Assembly: GCA_001599755.1 (NCBI GenBank)
Contig: BCHX01000005.1
Coordinates: 1,769,922 to 1,833,921 of the forward strand
DNA length: 64,000 nucleotides
From: Gliomastix tumulicola
Taxonomy: Eukaryota; Ascomycota; Sordariomycetes; Hypocreales; Bionectriaceae
Direction of reading: 5' to 3'
How positions within the stretch are numbered: the first letter of the stretch is position 1; each line of letters begins with the position of its first letter. The translations under genes and the position numbers were made by a program. The notes under the pieces are model-generated. The model was given only the letters and a program-made list of their open reading frames with translations, made no database searches and was not told where the DNA came from. This document shows positions 1 through 10,648 of this stretch, piece by piece.

Positions 1-592
1 GGCGGTGTGACGGGCAAGGCGAAACTGCAGGGGGGGTGGTTGGAGGGAGCAAGAAAGAAAGAAGCAAAGACCTTCACGTTCCATCCTTGCGGACTGGGCC
101 GCGCCCCAATGCCGGACAAAAAATCTAGCCGATACTGCATGAGGCCATCGCCAGAGGGTGGGTGTTGGGTTGGCGAGGTCTGACTGGTGGACATTGGCTG
201 ATGGATGCTTGTTGCAGCTGCAAGCCACCCTTCCAGTTGGCAAGGATCATCTCACCGACCGCCATCCATCCCATCCGCCAGCGTGCAGCAGCGTGCAGCA
301 AGTGGCAGCAGGTGCAGCAGGTGCGTGCAGCAGGTGCAGGCGGTGCAGGCAGTGCACAAGGACAGTGCAGCCTGGTGTGCCGCGATCCCATGCATGTACA
401 CGTCTTGCATGTACGAGTACTCGCGCAGGCCGTCCCTTGGCCCAAATGCTTCCCCGGGGACTTGCGAGTGACCCCGGGCCTAGCTTCGATCGCGCGCTAG
501 TTCGCACTGTACAGGCAACGATGGGCTGAGAGTCAGTCCGAGACCACCCCACGCCGCATGCAGGCCGAAACCAGGTGTCTTGCTTGTTGTTT

Positions 593-626
593 CCATCCAT
601 CCATCCATCCATCCATCCATCATCCA
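593..626. repeat. CATC tetranucleotide microsatellite
   Basis: About eight head-to-tail CATC units, seen directly. It lies in non-coding sequence. Confidence 0.9.
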
Positions 627-1237
627 CCAGTGTTGTGCAGGTGTGCGTCGCGCCGCGCACGCCGCCGGCCTGCTTCTTTCTGTCCGTCCATCCCTCCCTC
701 CCTCCCTACCTTCCTTCCTGCACGCCTGCAGAGCCTGGTCGTTGTGTGATAAGACCAAGGTGACATGACAAGGTCATTTCAATAAATAATAGTGGGACGC
801 CTCCCGTCTGCCATCCATGGATCATGCCCGTCGAAGCCCACTCGTGGTCCATTCGGGGGCCTCTGCGAAGGCGTGGCACTCCATCTCCGTCCTGTTTTTG
901 AGGGCCGCTGCCTGCTTTGCCCGCAACTGAGCCGTACCGCTGGGTCGACAAGTTGCATTCTGCTGGCCAAATTGATTGCTGAGGGCCACTCCCAGCCCAC
1001 ATGTTCCCTGTGTGGGTCGATGGAACAGCGGCTGCGCGCGGTGCACTAACCATGCATGCACAACCCGTTTTGACCCTGCACAGCTCGTCACGAGCCCATC
1101 ACGGACGGGCAGTAGTAAGCTGTCAGCCACATAATTATAGAGAGGGGAGGGGAAGGGGGAGGGGAGGGGAGGGGGGCCAAGCTATGAGCCGATGGTAGGC
1201 TGTTGGTCCGGATTCTGTTGGGTTGGTGGTAATAGTG

Positions 1238-1266
1238 GTCGTCGTCGTCGTCGTCGTCGTCGTCGT
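1238..1266. repeat. GTC trinucleotide microsatellite
   Basis: About nine to ten GTC units in non-coding sequence. On the minus strand it reads as a run of Asp codons and inflates a spurious open frame. Confidence 0.9.
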
Positions 1267-1754
1267 AGTGGTGGTCTCGTTGCTTTGTTGGCTGCTCGTC
1301 AATGCGACGACTCGCGGATGAAGGAGCCTTTCTTGGAAGGCCAAGTGCTTGCTCATTCCTTGCCAACATGACTGTGCACACCACCCCGAATGCACAACTG
1401 CACATGCAGCGTCCAGAGACGCCAGTTGGCTGTGTCACCTATCGGTATGCCCATCAATTCCCCAATACGGAACATTATTGTCTTACCGTCAATCCTAGTC
1501 CACCGCTGCAAGGTCAGCCGCAGGAGCAGGCCGTCGCAGAGCTTTGGTTTCGGCGGATAGAGTTGATCGCCAACCGTCCGCTTTGGTCTTGGTGCCGTGG
1601 CGCACGGGAGCGGCACAGCTGCACGTCCCAACAGCCATTGGTGAGCCTAGACGCACTGTGATTGTGATTGCGATTGCAGAAATGAGGCACACATGACGAT
1701 TCTCGTGCGCGCGTTTATTTGCTCAAGAGGAATAGTTCCCGGTTTTTTTGTTCA

Positions 1755-2891
1755 TTAAAGGCGGCTATGGCGGGTCGCTTGCTCGCTTCGCACGTCGTGG
1801 TCCTGGTCCAGGTCCTGGTCCAGGAAGGCATTGACCGTCGCAGCGAAATGAGCAGCATACTGGTAGAGGAACCCATGTCCCGAGTCCGGGTAGAGGTGAA
1901 GCTGCGCATTCGCGTGCTGCAGTTTTTGCCACATCAGGATGCTGTTCTCCGTCGGCAGTAAGACGTCTTCGCTTCCTAAAGGGAGGGGGGGAGTTTGATT
2001 CATGTATGTCAGACGGCCATTCGATGCAGCTCCAGCAGGCATTCATTCATCATTCGTGCACCTTACCATTCGCTATCAGGACGGGCAAATCAAGAAGCGC
2101 AAATCGGTCATATGACGCTGCGCTGGCTTGCTTGGGGTCCATAAATTTGGCAAAACCAATGGCCTGACGGTGAGCACCCTCGGCAGGGACGTAGTCGGAG
2201 CGGTGGCTGCGTGCGCTAGTGATTCGTGCCCAGGCGGCCTCGCCCGCAGCCTGGCTGCGCTTCGACGCGGCGAAAAAGGACGCCAGAAACGCATCCTTCT
2301 GCTGCAGGTCAGTGGCAGCAGCCTTGAGCTGGTTGAAGGGCCCCAGCGGCGCTGTGACGACGCCGGGCCCTGTGCTCGGGGTGGTGCCGCACAATACGAG
2401 CCGCCGAACAAGGCCGCGCGGGGCATTGAGGGCCACCAGCTGTGCGACACACCCTCCCATGGAAAAACCCAGCACGTCGACTTGGCGGATGTCGAGCGCA
2501 GTCACGACGTCAATGTAATGCCGCGCCCATCCTTCGAATGTCTTGGGCACTGTGCCCCCCGATCTCCCCACGCCCGCATTGTCAATGAGCAGCACCGGCC
2601 GAGCTGCGGCCAGAGGGCTGATCAGAGCCGGATCCCAGTGGTCCATCGTTCCCCTAAGAGCGAATGATAACGTTGGTCAACGGGCTCGCTCGCTCGCAAG
2701 ATAGTACAAATACATTGCATTGCATGGGGGGATTGACAAGGACAAGCGAACCGGAAATGCATGAGCATTACTAGAGGAATGCCCTGTGCTGCACCACCCA
2801 GCAGTCGATATGCAAAGGCGGTGCCCCCAACAGTGACGAATTGATTCTGCGCCGTCTGATACGACGCGGAGTCCGAGGCCGCGGCCGCCAT
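1755..2891 (-). CDS. Alpha/beta-hydrolase fold protein
   Basis: Three exons on the minus strand: 2891-2752, 2653-2067 and 1975-1755, giving 315 residues. Both introns have GT-AG ends; the second donor is GTAAGG. The family is established: an early strand-loop with an HFR-G-x-MDHWDP oxyanion-type region, then the nucleophile elbow GFSMGG with Ser about 111, an acid after the last strands (Asp about 246 in a GSEDVLLP context) and a C-terminal catalytic His about 276 (SGHGF). This is the layout of epoxide-hydrolase/haloperoxidase/carboxylesterase-like enzymes. No signal peptide is visible, so a cytosolic enzyme is likely. The substrate cannot be told. It is transcribed away from GPI2. Confidence 0.88.
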
Positions 2892-3270
2892 GGTTGGTAC
2901 CTCGCCTCGCTTGCTGCAGGCAGGTGTGCTTCTTCCTGGCACAGTTTCCGACACTGTCACTCGTCGAGCGGCTGCACAACGCACGCGGCTTCGAGGACAA
3001 GGTGATTTTTGCAGAGAAATATGAATGGTTCCAGGTCAGGTCGTCTCGCCAGTCCAAGGCACAGAGCGGCTATACTTATTAAGGTTGGAGGGACTCCATC
3101 CTGCCTTCCAAGCTGCCTGCTGTTGACCCAGTTGACAGTTGCTAGCATGTAGCAGGTGCGACTGAGGCCGACTCCGACTCCAGGTTCCTGCCGTTGACAG
3201 CTTACATTACAGTACCTTGCCTCTAGTTCCCTAAACTCAAAGCCCCTCAAAGCCCACCTCCATGCCCTGC

Positions 3271-3300
3271 CAGCGCCTGCCAGCGCCTGCCAGCGCCTGC
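3271..3300. repeat. 10-bp tandem repeat, three perfect units
   Basis: Three identical CAGCGCCTGC units, preceded and followed by partial CTGCCAG copies. It sits in the divergent intergenic region. Confidence 0.9.
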
Positions 3301-3540
3301 CAGTGGCCTGCCATCTGCCATCGCTCCTTGCCGTCTCACTCCCGCTTCTGACTCCCGCCTGCAGCGTGTTCCTTCCTCCAGACTCCTGCCGTTAGTGCCG
3401 TGATCTTGCCCGTCTCGATGTGAGCAGTCACAAGGCCGACCCGCAGTGGAAGTGCTCCCTGTGGGAGGTGCCTGTTCTCCTCCAGTGGATGCATCCTCTG
3501 GACCCCGAGCCGAGGAGTCGTAGGCCTCCCCGGCCTCCTC

Positions 3541-3570
3541 AGTGCTCTTTGGTGCTCTTTAGTGCTCTTT
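3541..3570. repeat. 10-bp tandem repeat, three units
   Basis: AGTGCTCTTT, GGTGCTCTTT, AGTGCTCTTT in tandem, with one base differing in the middle copy. Confidence 0.9.
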
Positions 3571-4100
3571 AATTAGTGGGCACCCTGCCATCAGCTGGCC
3601 ATGGATGCTGCTGATGGATGCAGCCAAAATGCATGCAGTCAGAGTTTAGAACCAACAACGCTGCAACGCCTCTGCAACGCCTCCTCCGGACCGCCACGGT
3701 CTTCCCCGGTGGTGCATTTGCGACGGTGCGTTGCAGCCTGTGTGCACAACAATGCAACGCCCTCTTATTATTCATCATCCAACAATGTGCCACGCAATGG
3801 TCAGTCATCCCAATGCCTGAATGCAGCCCCGTCGACCAATCACAGCCCTCAGATACCGAAAGGGAGGAAGGGGGGGTGCGCGGTCTTCTTCGCTGATAGG
3901 AGGCGGTGCCCCACTCTTGCACGTCCAACCAACGCCAATGCGATGCGACCAACCGTCGACGTCCAACATCCAGCATCCAATCCCTGGCCAATGCAGCAGT
4001 GAGACAGACACCCACCAGCAAGGCAGTCGTCGCCTTGAATGCCTACTTCGGACTGCTCTGTGCGTCGCAGAGGCGCTCGCGCACCCGCACTCTCCCCAGC

Positions 4101-5626
4101 ATGCCGTCGCCCACCGACGATGACGAGAGCGAGGCCCCCTTCCCGACGCTGGACCATGCCTCGACCTTCAGCTCCCACCTGTCCCCCGACGATGCCTTTA
4201 TCTCGCCTCCACGGCGTGGCTACGGCGGCGAGAGTGCGTCCGAGTCGACGCGCCCGCGTCTGAGACGCCTGAGCTCGGAGCCAGGAGGCAGCAGACGGCG
4301 CAAGCGCGTGTGGAAGAAGCTCATGTGGGTGAAGCAGTCTTGTACGTCCTTGGAGCGCGCACCGTTTTGTGCGTCCTGCTTGTTTTTAGTTGTGCGCGTG
4401 CTGACCATGCTACATCAGACCCTGATAATTACACCGATCAGGCGACTTTTCTCGAGAACCTGCAGCGAAATCCCCGACTCAAGCCGTACGACTTTTGGCC
4501 TCTGGTCGCCGACTCGACCGTGATTCTCCAGCACGTCTGCTCCGTCATCATATTCATCGTGTGCTTCTCCTGCATCTTCCAGCAGGAGCGCGTCTCCCCC
4601 GTCAATGTCGTCAGCTGGACGAGCTTCGGCACGTTCGTTGGCTGGCTGCTGTGGGAGCGCTGGGTGTCCGAGGAGGACCGCGAGGATGAGCTGAGCACCA
4701 GCGTCGCGACCTTGGTCGGCCGCAGCGGGAGCCTCAGCCGACGCCGCAACAGAGCCGCAAGCATCCGACGGCCGACGCCGCTACGGGCAGAGTCGAGCCT
4801 CTCACCCACGGCACCCTCTGCGCCGCCGTCGAGACCGCCATCCCACGAGAACTCGGCCGCGAGCTCTACCACGAACCTTCCAGCCAGCGACAGACCGCAA
4901 CAGTCGACGGCACCGCAAACACATCAGCGCCCACCGTCGGTCCCGACCGTGACGATCCAAAGTCCGGATAACCCAGAGCCGCCGCCTAACCTGCAGCCGT
5001 TCATCCCGGCCGAGGAGAACCGCACCCACCAGCGTTTAGGGACCATCAAATCCGCCATCCTCATCTACTCGACACTCCTGGGCCTGAGTCCCATCCTCAA
5101 GTCCCTGACCCGATCGACCTCGAGCGACAGCATCTGGGCCATGTCCTTCTGGCTCCTCGCTGTGAACATATTCTTCTTCGACTACTCGGGAGGCGTCGGG
5201 GCCAAGTTCCCGGCATCCCTCTCTACCAATGCCGCCCTCATGGCCTCGACGGTGCTGGCCAGCCGGCTGCCCTCCACAAAGCAAGTGTTCAGCCTGACGC
5301 TGTTCAGCATAGAGGTCTTTGGCCTCTTCCCCGTCTTCCGGCGGCACGTCCGGCACCGCGACTGGCGATACCACGTTGCCCTGACGGTCGTGCTCGTGCT
5401 CGGCGCCGGCTTCGGCGTGGGCATGGCGCTCGCGAACTGGAACGCCGGCACGCCGTGGCGGAGCGGCATCCTCGGCATGGTGGTCGGGGTGTTCATGTCT
5501 ACCCTCGCCACGGGCGGGTGCAGCTGGTGGCTGATTGGGCTGCAGAAGTACAAGAATGAGATTCGCGGGCCGTGGGATCCCGCGAGGCCCATTATCATGA
5601 ATCGTCAGCGTTGGGATGATCGATAG
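4101..5626 (+). CDS. GPI2: GPI-GlcNAc transferase subunit GPI2 (PIG-C)
   Basis: Two exons, 4101-4341 and 4419-5626 (482 residues). The intron has a GTACGT donor, a CTGAC branch-like site and a CAG acceptor. Splicing rebuilds the conserved family block around Lys-Gln-Ser-Tyr-Pro-Asp-Asn-Tyr, followed by LQRNPRL and YDFWPL. GPI2 is a membrane subunit of the ER complex that transfers GlcNAc to phosphatidylinositol, the first step of GPI-anchor synthesis. The N-terminus is an acidic/serine-rich cytosolic stretch. Hydrophobic segments follow at about residues 135-165, then a Pro/Ser/Thr-rich low-complexity insert (about 200-300) and a cluster of membrane segments to the C-terminus. Start chosen at 4101 because family-like sequence begins soon after. 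GPI-anchored products in this window (CFEM protein, thaumatin-like protein) would depend on this pathway. Confidence 0.93.
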
Positions 5627-8373
5627 CATTAATTATGAGCGTTTGACTTTTTCTTCTTCTTCAGCTCTTGAATCTTCAGCGTAGCCTGTGATATTTTATG
5701 CTACTTACTGTCTTCGATATCTCGTCAATCGTGCCCGCACACGGCCAACTGATGAAGGCTTTTATGTTTTACAGGAAAGGCCTACCTGCCTCACGGTTCA
5801 CCATACCAGGCTAAACCCATGTCATGGAGGATGGCTGAGCCGTGCATGACTACGTACGTGTTTGAAGCCGATTCTTGGTGATGACCTCCAATTGATCAGG
5901 TAGGTTCCTTCTTCCTTCACCAGCCGTAGCTTCAGGGTAGGTCGAACGGAAGGCCAGCGAGGATGGTCGCAGCCACAGCCAATCTTATCTCGCCAGAAGG
6001 GTCCTTGAACCATTTCCAAGAGATAGTCTGTGTCTTACTACAACTATCGAGCTGGTGACACGCATGAAAGATGTCTATATCTGTGTGACTGAGTGTCAAT
6101 GGCCTCGACCCTTCGTGGGACGGAGGCACGACCATTTCCACATGAGACCGTCGAGGTAACCAAGAACACCGACGGCCGAAGGGTTCAAGGGCACACGGAA
6201 ACTCCTGTCGAATACAGTCCAGTCCCTGGGATCACCTACCGGGGAATACAGACCATCTCAAGCATGTCGTCACTCAACAAATTCGCTAGAAGCCCAAGCC
6301 TATTACTGACAGCTTGGCGCAGCCTCCCGTTTGGCCATCACGAAATTGGCATCTCGATGGCCGGCCGGTGCTAACCACACGAGAAAAGTCCACGGTCATT
6401 CACCAATTCAAGCAATCAGCGTCACGGGAATGCTGATCTTCCATATGAAGTCCTGAAAATCCCTTCCCCAGGTCTACGCAGCACGAGGAGCACCTTCTGG
6501 TAGAGGAAAGCGGCGTACGTCATGAATTGCTCCGGGTACAGGGGCCTAGAAGAGGACCCCCCGCTTAAGCGCTTAATGTTGAGTACTGGGAGGTTTCTGG
6601 AGGCAACAATACGGGATCACGACGAACATGATCTTCTTGAATCTCGATGCCTGGCTGCAACAACGTGGGAATAGCACGGACGACGGATTAAGCAGAGGCG
6701 AAAGTCACTGAGCTACGACGGCCGGCAGTTGGGAGGGTCATCTGGGAAACAGTTGACTCTTACGTACTGTGCAGTGCTGTAGGGCCTATAACCGACCACC
6801 CGAGCCGACTCCCGCATTCACTCCGACAAACGACTTGCCTGACGATCTGAGAAATCAATTCGATTCGTTTTGGAGCTTGTATTATTATTATTCTGCACCC
6901 CAAAAATCTCCATCCCAGGAACGCCCAAAGTCCTACAGAAGTCGAGGCCCCAGCCACCGCTCTTCTATCCAGCAACCATTGCGACTAGCTCAGTTGCAGC
7001 CACCAGAACGACATCCGATTTGCCGTAACAGACCCTACTAAACAGGACATATCACAACCGGGGTCCGGTAAGATTTCAATGTGCCACAAAGACCCAATAG
7101 CGCCAGCGCCTCCGTCACCGGTGACACCGCGCTGGCAAGACAACGCAATAAAATACGCCCGGGGTCTCGTACTACGCCCTACGAACGGGGAAGCCCTTCC
7201 TAGCCCTTTCCCGGCTGGAAAAGCCCAGCAGAATCCATCTCGTATCAGCAGCCAGCCGCTGGAGGGAAAGAAGAAAAAGTCGGTAAGCACCACACACACA
7301 CACAGCTGTACAGTACATAATACTGCTATTTTTACAAACAAACGGAGGGAAACACGTAGGCTGGGCGATGCTCGCCGCGTCGTCGTCGTCGTCGTCGTCA
7401 CGCTCCCAAGGCACCTTACTGATTCGTCCAGCCCCCCAAACCCCAGTGATCGACTTGTTCCTCGTTTCAAACACCAGCCGACCTCGGCAGGCAGGCATGA
7501 ATTTATACAGTGTGTGTGTGTGTACGTGTGTGCAGAGCAAGTTGTCAGTGGTCTGGGCGTGCGCAGATCCCCTGCCCGAACGAGTTAAAAGCGACCGCCC
7601 GTCCCACGGGCTGAGCTGGAGAGACCTCGTAATTCGCAGCCAGCACTGCCCGGAGGGAGGGGGGCAGATCGACGGGTAAAACAAGGTCGGGACAGGGCCA
7701 CTCACAGCGTCGTTCCACTGCGTCCGTCACAAATCAGCCATTCGTTTCTTCGTGTACGCACCGTGAATACGCTTCATGCACTGTGCAGCAGGCGGAATAA
7801 CAGAGAAGCGAGAGAGAGAGAGGAAGAGGTCTCCTCCGCCACGGCAACACTGACAAGTCGGGCTTAGCAGTCAAGACGCTCGGATCAGCCCAACTCCTCA
7901 CCGATCGCCCGACGACGGCTGGGCACTGGCAGGCTTGCGTCATGAGAAACAGACAATACGGGATTCTGAAACGGACGGGTGACACGAAAGGCACACCGCA
8001 AATTTTTCTCAATGGTTCTAATCAAACCTGCAATATGCCTTCTATGATCCGATCCAGAGACAACAAGGAGGCCCGGCGAGACTCCTGTGAGACCAACAGC
8101 TGAGCTTCTCCCCCCCCGTCCCGTCTTGACTCAGAAGCGAATGAAGCTCCCCTGGCACTAAAAGCGCATCCAGGTCGGGCTAATGCAGGATTGCGATGTA
8201 CAGGAGGGCTTAGACAAGGATCTTTTACGGGGGAAGAGGGACCGCTAGGCCGTTGCCACCCCAGAGCTAAGAGGGAAAAAAAGAGTTGATACCCTTGTTT
8301 TGGCCTGGGCTTGGGACGGGACCAGCTTTCCCCAATAATTCCAGGTTCCCGGTGATGCGCTTCGGAGCTGAAG

Positions 8374-8404
<31 letters not shown>

Positions 8405-8595
8405 TGGTCCGATTCATAAATAGCTGAAGCTGTCCCCGTCCCTGGGCTGTGACTTGACCTCTCTCTCCCTCCTCTTTCCTGTAGCCATTGTACCTGCTCC
8501 TCTCGTCATACCAGACCAACTTGGACTTGAGCTTCGACCTGAACACATCAGCCCTACCTACACTCTTACCTGAACATCCTAGAAACACCCTCACC
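5627..8595. other. Intergenic, no gene supported
   Basis: About 3 kb. Open frames on both strands around 6985-7705 overlap each other and are inflated by a GTC run (about 7378-7400), so they are treated as chance. AC and GT dinucleotide runs lie at about 7289-7305 and 7509-7530, and a CTGG run at 8375-8404. The last few hundred bases are the CFEM gene promoter and leader. Confidence 0.55.
8375..8404. repeat. CTGG tetranucleotide microsatellite
   Basis: About seven CTGG units, about 190 bp upstream of the CFEM gene start. Confidence 0.9.
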
Positions 8596-9287
8596 ATGAA
8601 GTCTGTCGTCTTCTCCCTCGCCGTTGCCGGCTTCGTTGCCGCCCAGGACCTCTCCGATGTCCCTCAGTGCGCTGTACGTTGACTTCCCCCCCTGGTAGAG
8701 CTGCTTGGCCATCACTAACACCGACCTAGCTCAACTGTATCGCGCAGATCCTCCCTGAGGTTGGCTGCTCCAGCGCCACCGACTTCGCCTGCGCCTGCCG
8801 CAACATCGAGCGCATCACCGCCCAGGGCCTCGAGTGCTTCACCAGCAACTGCGACACGAGCGAGATCGTCGCGGCCCAGTCGGCGGCTGCCTCCGCTTGC
8901 GCTGCCATGGAGACGATGCCTACCTTTGGCACCGCCGACTCCACGCGCACCACGGCCACCACCACCGTCATGGGCAGCATCACTGACCTGCCTGGCGACT
9001 CGACCAACACGGACACTGCTACCACCAGCACGCCCTCCGTGACCGTGACCGTGTCTGACATCACGACCACCACGGTGACCACCCCTACCACCCCTACCGG
9101 CTCTGACACCACCTCCGACTCCTCGGAGACCTCCTCGACCGGATCTCCCACTGAGAGCGACGGCTCCTCCACCACTACCACCTCCCCTCCCGACTCTACC
9201 GAGACCGGTGGCAATGGTGAGGGCGTTGGTGCCAAGCCCCTGGCTGGTGCCGGCCTGGCTCTCTTCGCTGCCATGTTCGCTCTGTAA
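8596..9287 (+). CDS. CFEM-domain GPI-anchored cell-surface protein
   Basis: Two exons, 8596-8673 and 8730-9287 (211 residues), with a GTACGT donor and CTAG acceptor. An N-terminal signal peptide (Met-Lys-Ser-Val-Val, hydrophobic core, cleavage near Ala-Gln about 17-18) leads into a compact domain with exactly eight cysteines, including the paired C-A-C. This is the hallmark of fungal CFEM modules, which in known members bind haem/iron or act at the cell surface. About 115 residues rich in Thr, Ser and Pro follow as a likely O-glycosylated wall stalk. The protein ends in a short hydrophobic tail (LAGAGLALFAAMFAL) preceded by small residues, as in a GPI-attachment signal. The ligand is unknown; effector or iron-uptake roles are both possible. 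Confidence 0.93.
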
Positions 9288-9610
9288 AGTCAGTGTCGAT
9301 GCTCAGTCGTGGCGTGACGATGCCCTGAAGAGGAGATGAATCAGTCAAAACTTTATGAGTCTAATATGAAATTGGAAGCCGTATGGGAACTGTGCAAGGA
9401 ATGATGCCGTTTGGCATGGGACATAACAGGTAGATCAATATCGCCGATACGAGAATCAGTTAATACAATCATCATCATCAATACATCACCTTCGGAACGT
9501 TACCGTCACTGTACCCGTGGACCTTGTGATGTTGTTCGGGGACACTGTTCGCCTCTTGATATGTCGATTCATGATTCATACTATCCATAAGGGGGGGTAT
9601 GTTCGTAGCC
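9288..9610. other. Convergent 3' intergenic region
   Basis: About 320 bp between the ends of the CFEM gene and the metallophosphoesterase gene, which face each other. AT-richer than the genes, with a short CAT run near 9468-9480. Both 3' UTRs should lie here. Confidence 0.6.
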
Positions 9611-10648
9611 TTAGCCGAGAGGCGATGACTTGGGGAGGTCGATGTCGAGCAGCCACGGGCATTGGAGTGGTCGATAGCTGATGTTCATGATGGCCGCGTT
9701 GACAAACAAGGTCTGCTCGTTTTCTTGAACCTTGTTCTCGCCATCCGACACGTCGACGAGGATGGCTCTGTCTTGGGCCCTCTGCTTGAACTGCTCGACA
9801 TCGGCCTGCTGTGCCTGGGGATCCTTTGGGAAGCGATAGCCTCGAGGGATGGGCTCCTCGATGAACTTGGACTGGTCGGCGTCGATGGCGGAGGCAGTTG
9901 TCACATCGTACTGGTTCTCTGCCGTCTTCCATGTCGCCAGATAAGCACCCCAGCTTTCGTGGATGTGACCGAAGCAGTGGACTCTGGGCTTGGAGCGATA
10001 GATGGCGCGGAACAGGTGGTCACAGCCCGCCCGAGTTCCGCCCCAGCTCGTCTCGTCCAGAACCCCCCGCGGCGGTCCATGGGTCATGGCGATGTCGACA
10101 CCAGAGGGGATGCTGAAGTCATGCCCATTGTCGTACTGGAAGCCCCAGGTGCCGTACTCGGGCGTCCACGGACTGGCATACACCCGCAGCCGGGCGCCGT
10201 TGGCGAGGTTGAACGTGTAGTCCCCCTCGACCAGGTACCGCACGCCGTCCTGCCGCGCAGCCTCGACGATGCGCTCGACCTCACCGGGGATCTCCATGTG
10301 AGGATCTCGCCGGGGCTGCTGCCACATGCTCCACCAGCCGCGGTCCAGGGCGCCGTCGTGGTTGCCGGGGATGACGAGCTTGAGGGGCGCCCTGAGCTTG
10401 CGCAGCATGGCGAACGTTGCCTCGAACTCGACGGGCTCGCTGCGCTTGGTCAGGTCGCCGCAGTGAAGGACGACATCGGCCTCGGGCAGGGGGTCCCGGA
10501 AGCCGGAAGGGGTCATCTGGACGTTGAAGGCGGAGCTGTTGAACTCGTCGTCGATGGACCGGCCCTCTGGCGGGTGCGGCCTTGGGACGGCTGCGTGGGT
10601 GTCTGATATGATGAGGATCCGGGTTTTGATTCTTTCGTTGGATGCCAT
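9611..10648 (-). CDS. Calcineurin-like metallophosphoesterase (MPPED-like)
   Basis: Single exon, 345 residues. The full metallophosphoesterase ligand set is visible in order: D-T-H (Asp16, His18), G-D-L (Asp65), G-N-H-D (Asn96-His97-Asp98), T-H-G (His190) and G-H-I-H (His228, His230). These bind a two-metal centre that hydrolyses phosphoester bonds. The spacing and the LHCGDLT and FGHIH contexts resemble the MPPED1/MPPED2 and UPF0046 group rather than classical protein phosphatases, so the substrate is open. No signal peptide or membrane segment. The start at 10648 is the first Met that begins family-like sequence; an upstream in-frame extension to 10852 reads as non-coding leader. The CTGG-rich C-terminal 60 residues are not conserved in appearance. 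Confidence 0.9.
   Translation of the reverse strand: MASNERIKTRILIISDTHAAVPRPHPPEGRSIDDEFNSSAFNVQMTPSGFRDPLPEADVVLHCGDLTKRSEPVEFEATFAMLRKLRAPLKLVIPGNHDGALDRGWWSMWQQPRRDPHMEIPGEVERIVEAARQDGVRYLVEGDYTFNLANGARLRVYASPWTPEYGTWGFQYDNGHDFSIPSGVDIAMTHGPPRGVLDETSWGGTRAGCDHLFRAIYRSKPRVHCFGHIHESWGAYLATWKTAENQYDVTTASAIDADQSKFIEEPIPRGYRFPKDPQAQQADVEQFKQRAQDRAILVDVSDGENKVQENEQTLFVNAAIMNISYRPLQCPWLLDIDLPKSSPLG

Larger units (their letters stand above)
1..1754. other. Intergenic, no gene supported
   Basis: Short overlapping open frames occur on both strands, but none has a recognisable domain, a consistent splice structure or a coding-like protein. The stretch is rich in simple repeats: a CATC run at about 593-626, CCCT/CTTC-rich sequence at about 690-720, GGGGA-rich purine sequence at about 1142-1175 and a GTC run at 1238-1266. 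The right end is the 3' flank of the hydrolase gene on the minus strand. Confidence 0.6.
2892..4100. other. Divergent intergenic region between hydrolase and GPI2
   Basis: About 1.2 kb between two divergently transcribed start codons, so it should hold both promoters. It contains two separate 10-bp tandem triplets (3271-3300 and 3541-3570) and no coding sequence I can support. An in-frame upstream ATG at 3906 extends the GPI2 frame, but the protein made from it lacks family character. Confidence 0.6.

Noticed and set aside
6985..7705. Overlapping 160-177-codon frames on both strands
   Set aside because: Poly-Asp/Val runs come from a GTC repeat; no family resemblance on either strand.
9662..10606. 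314-codon frame antisense to the metallophosphoesterase
   Set aside because: A mirror of a strongly biased coding gene; the minus-strand frame has all catalytic motifs.
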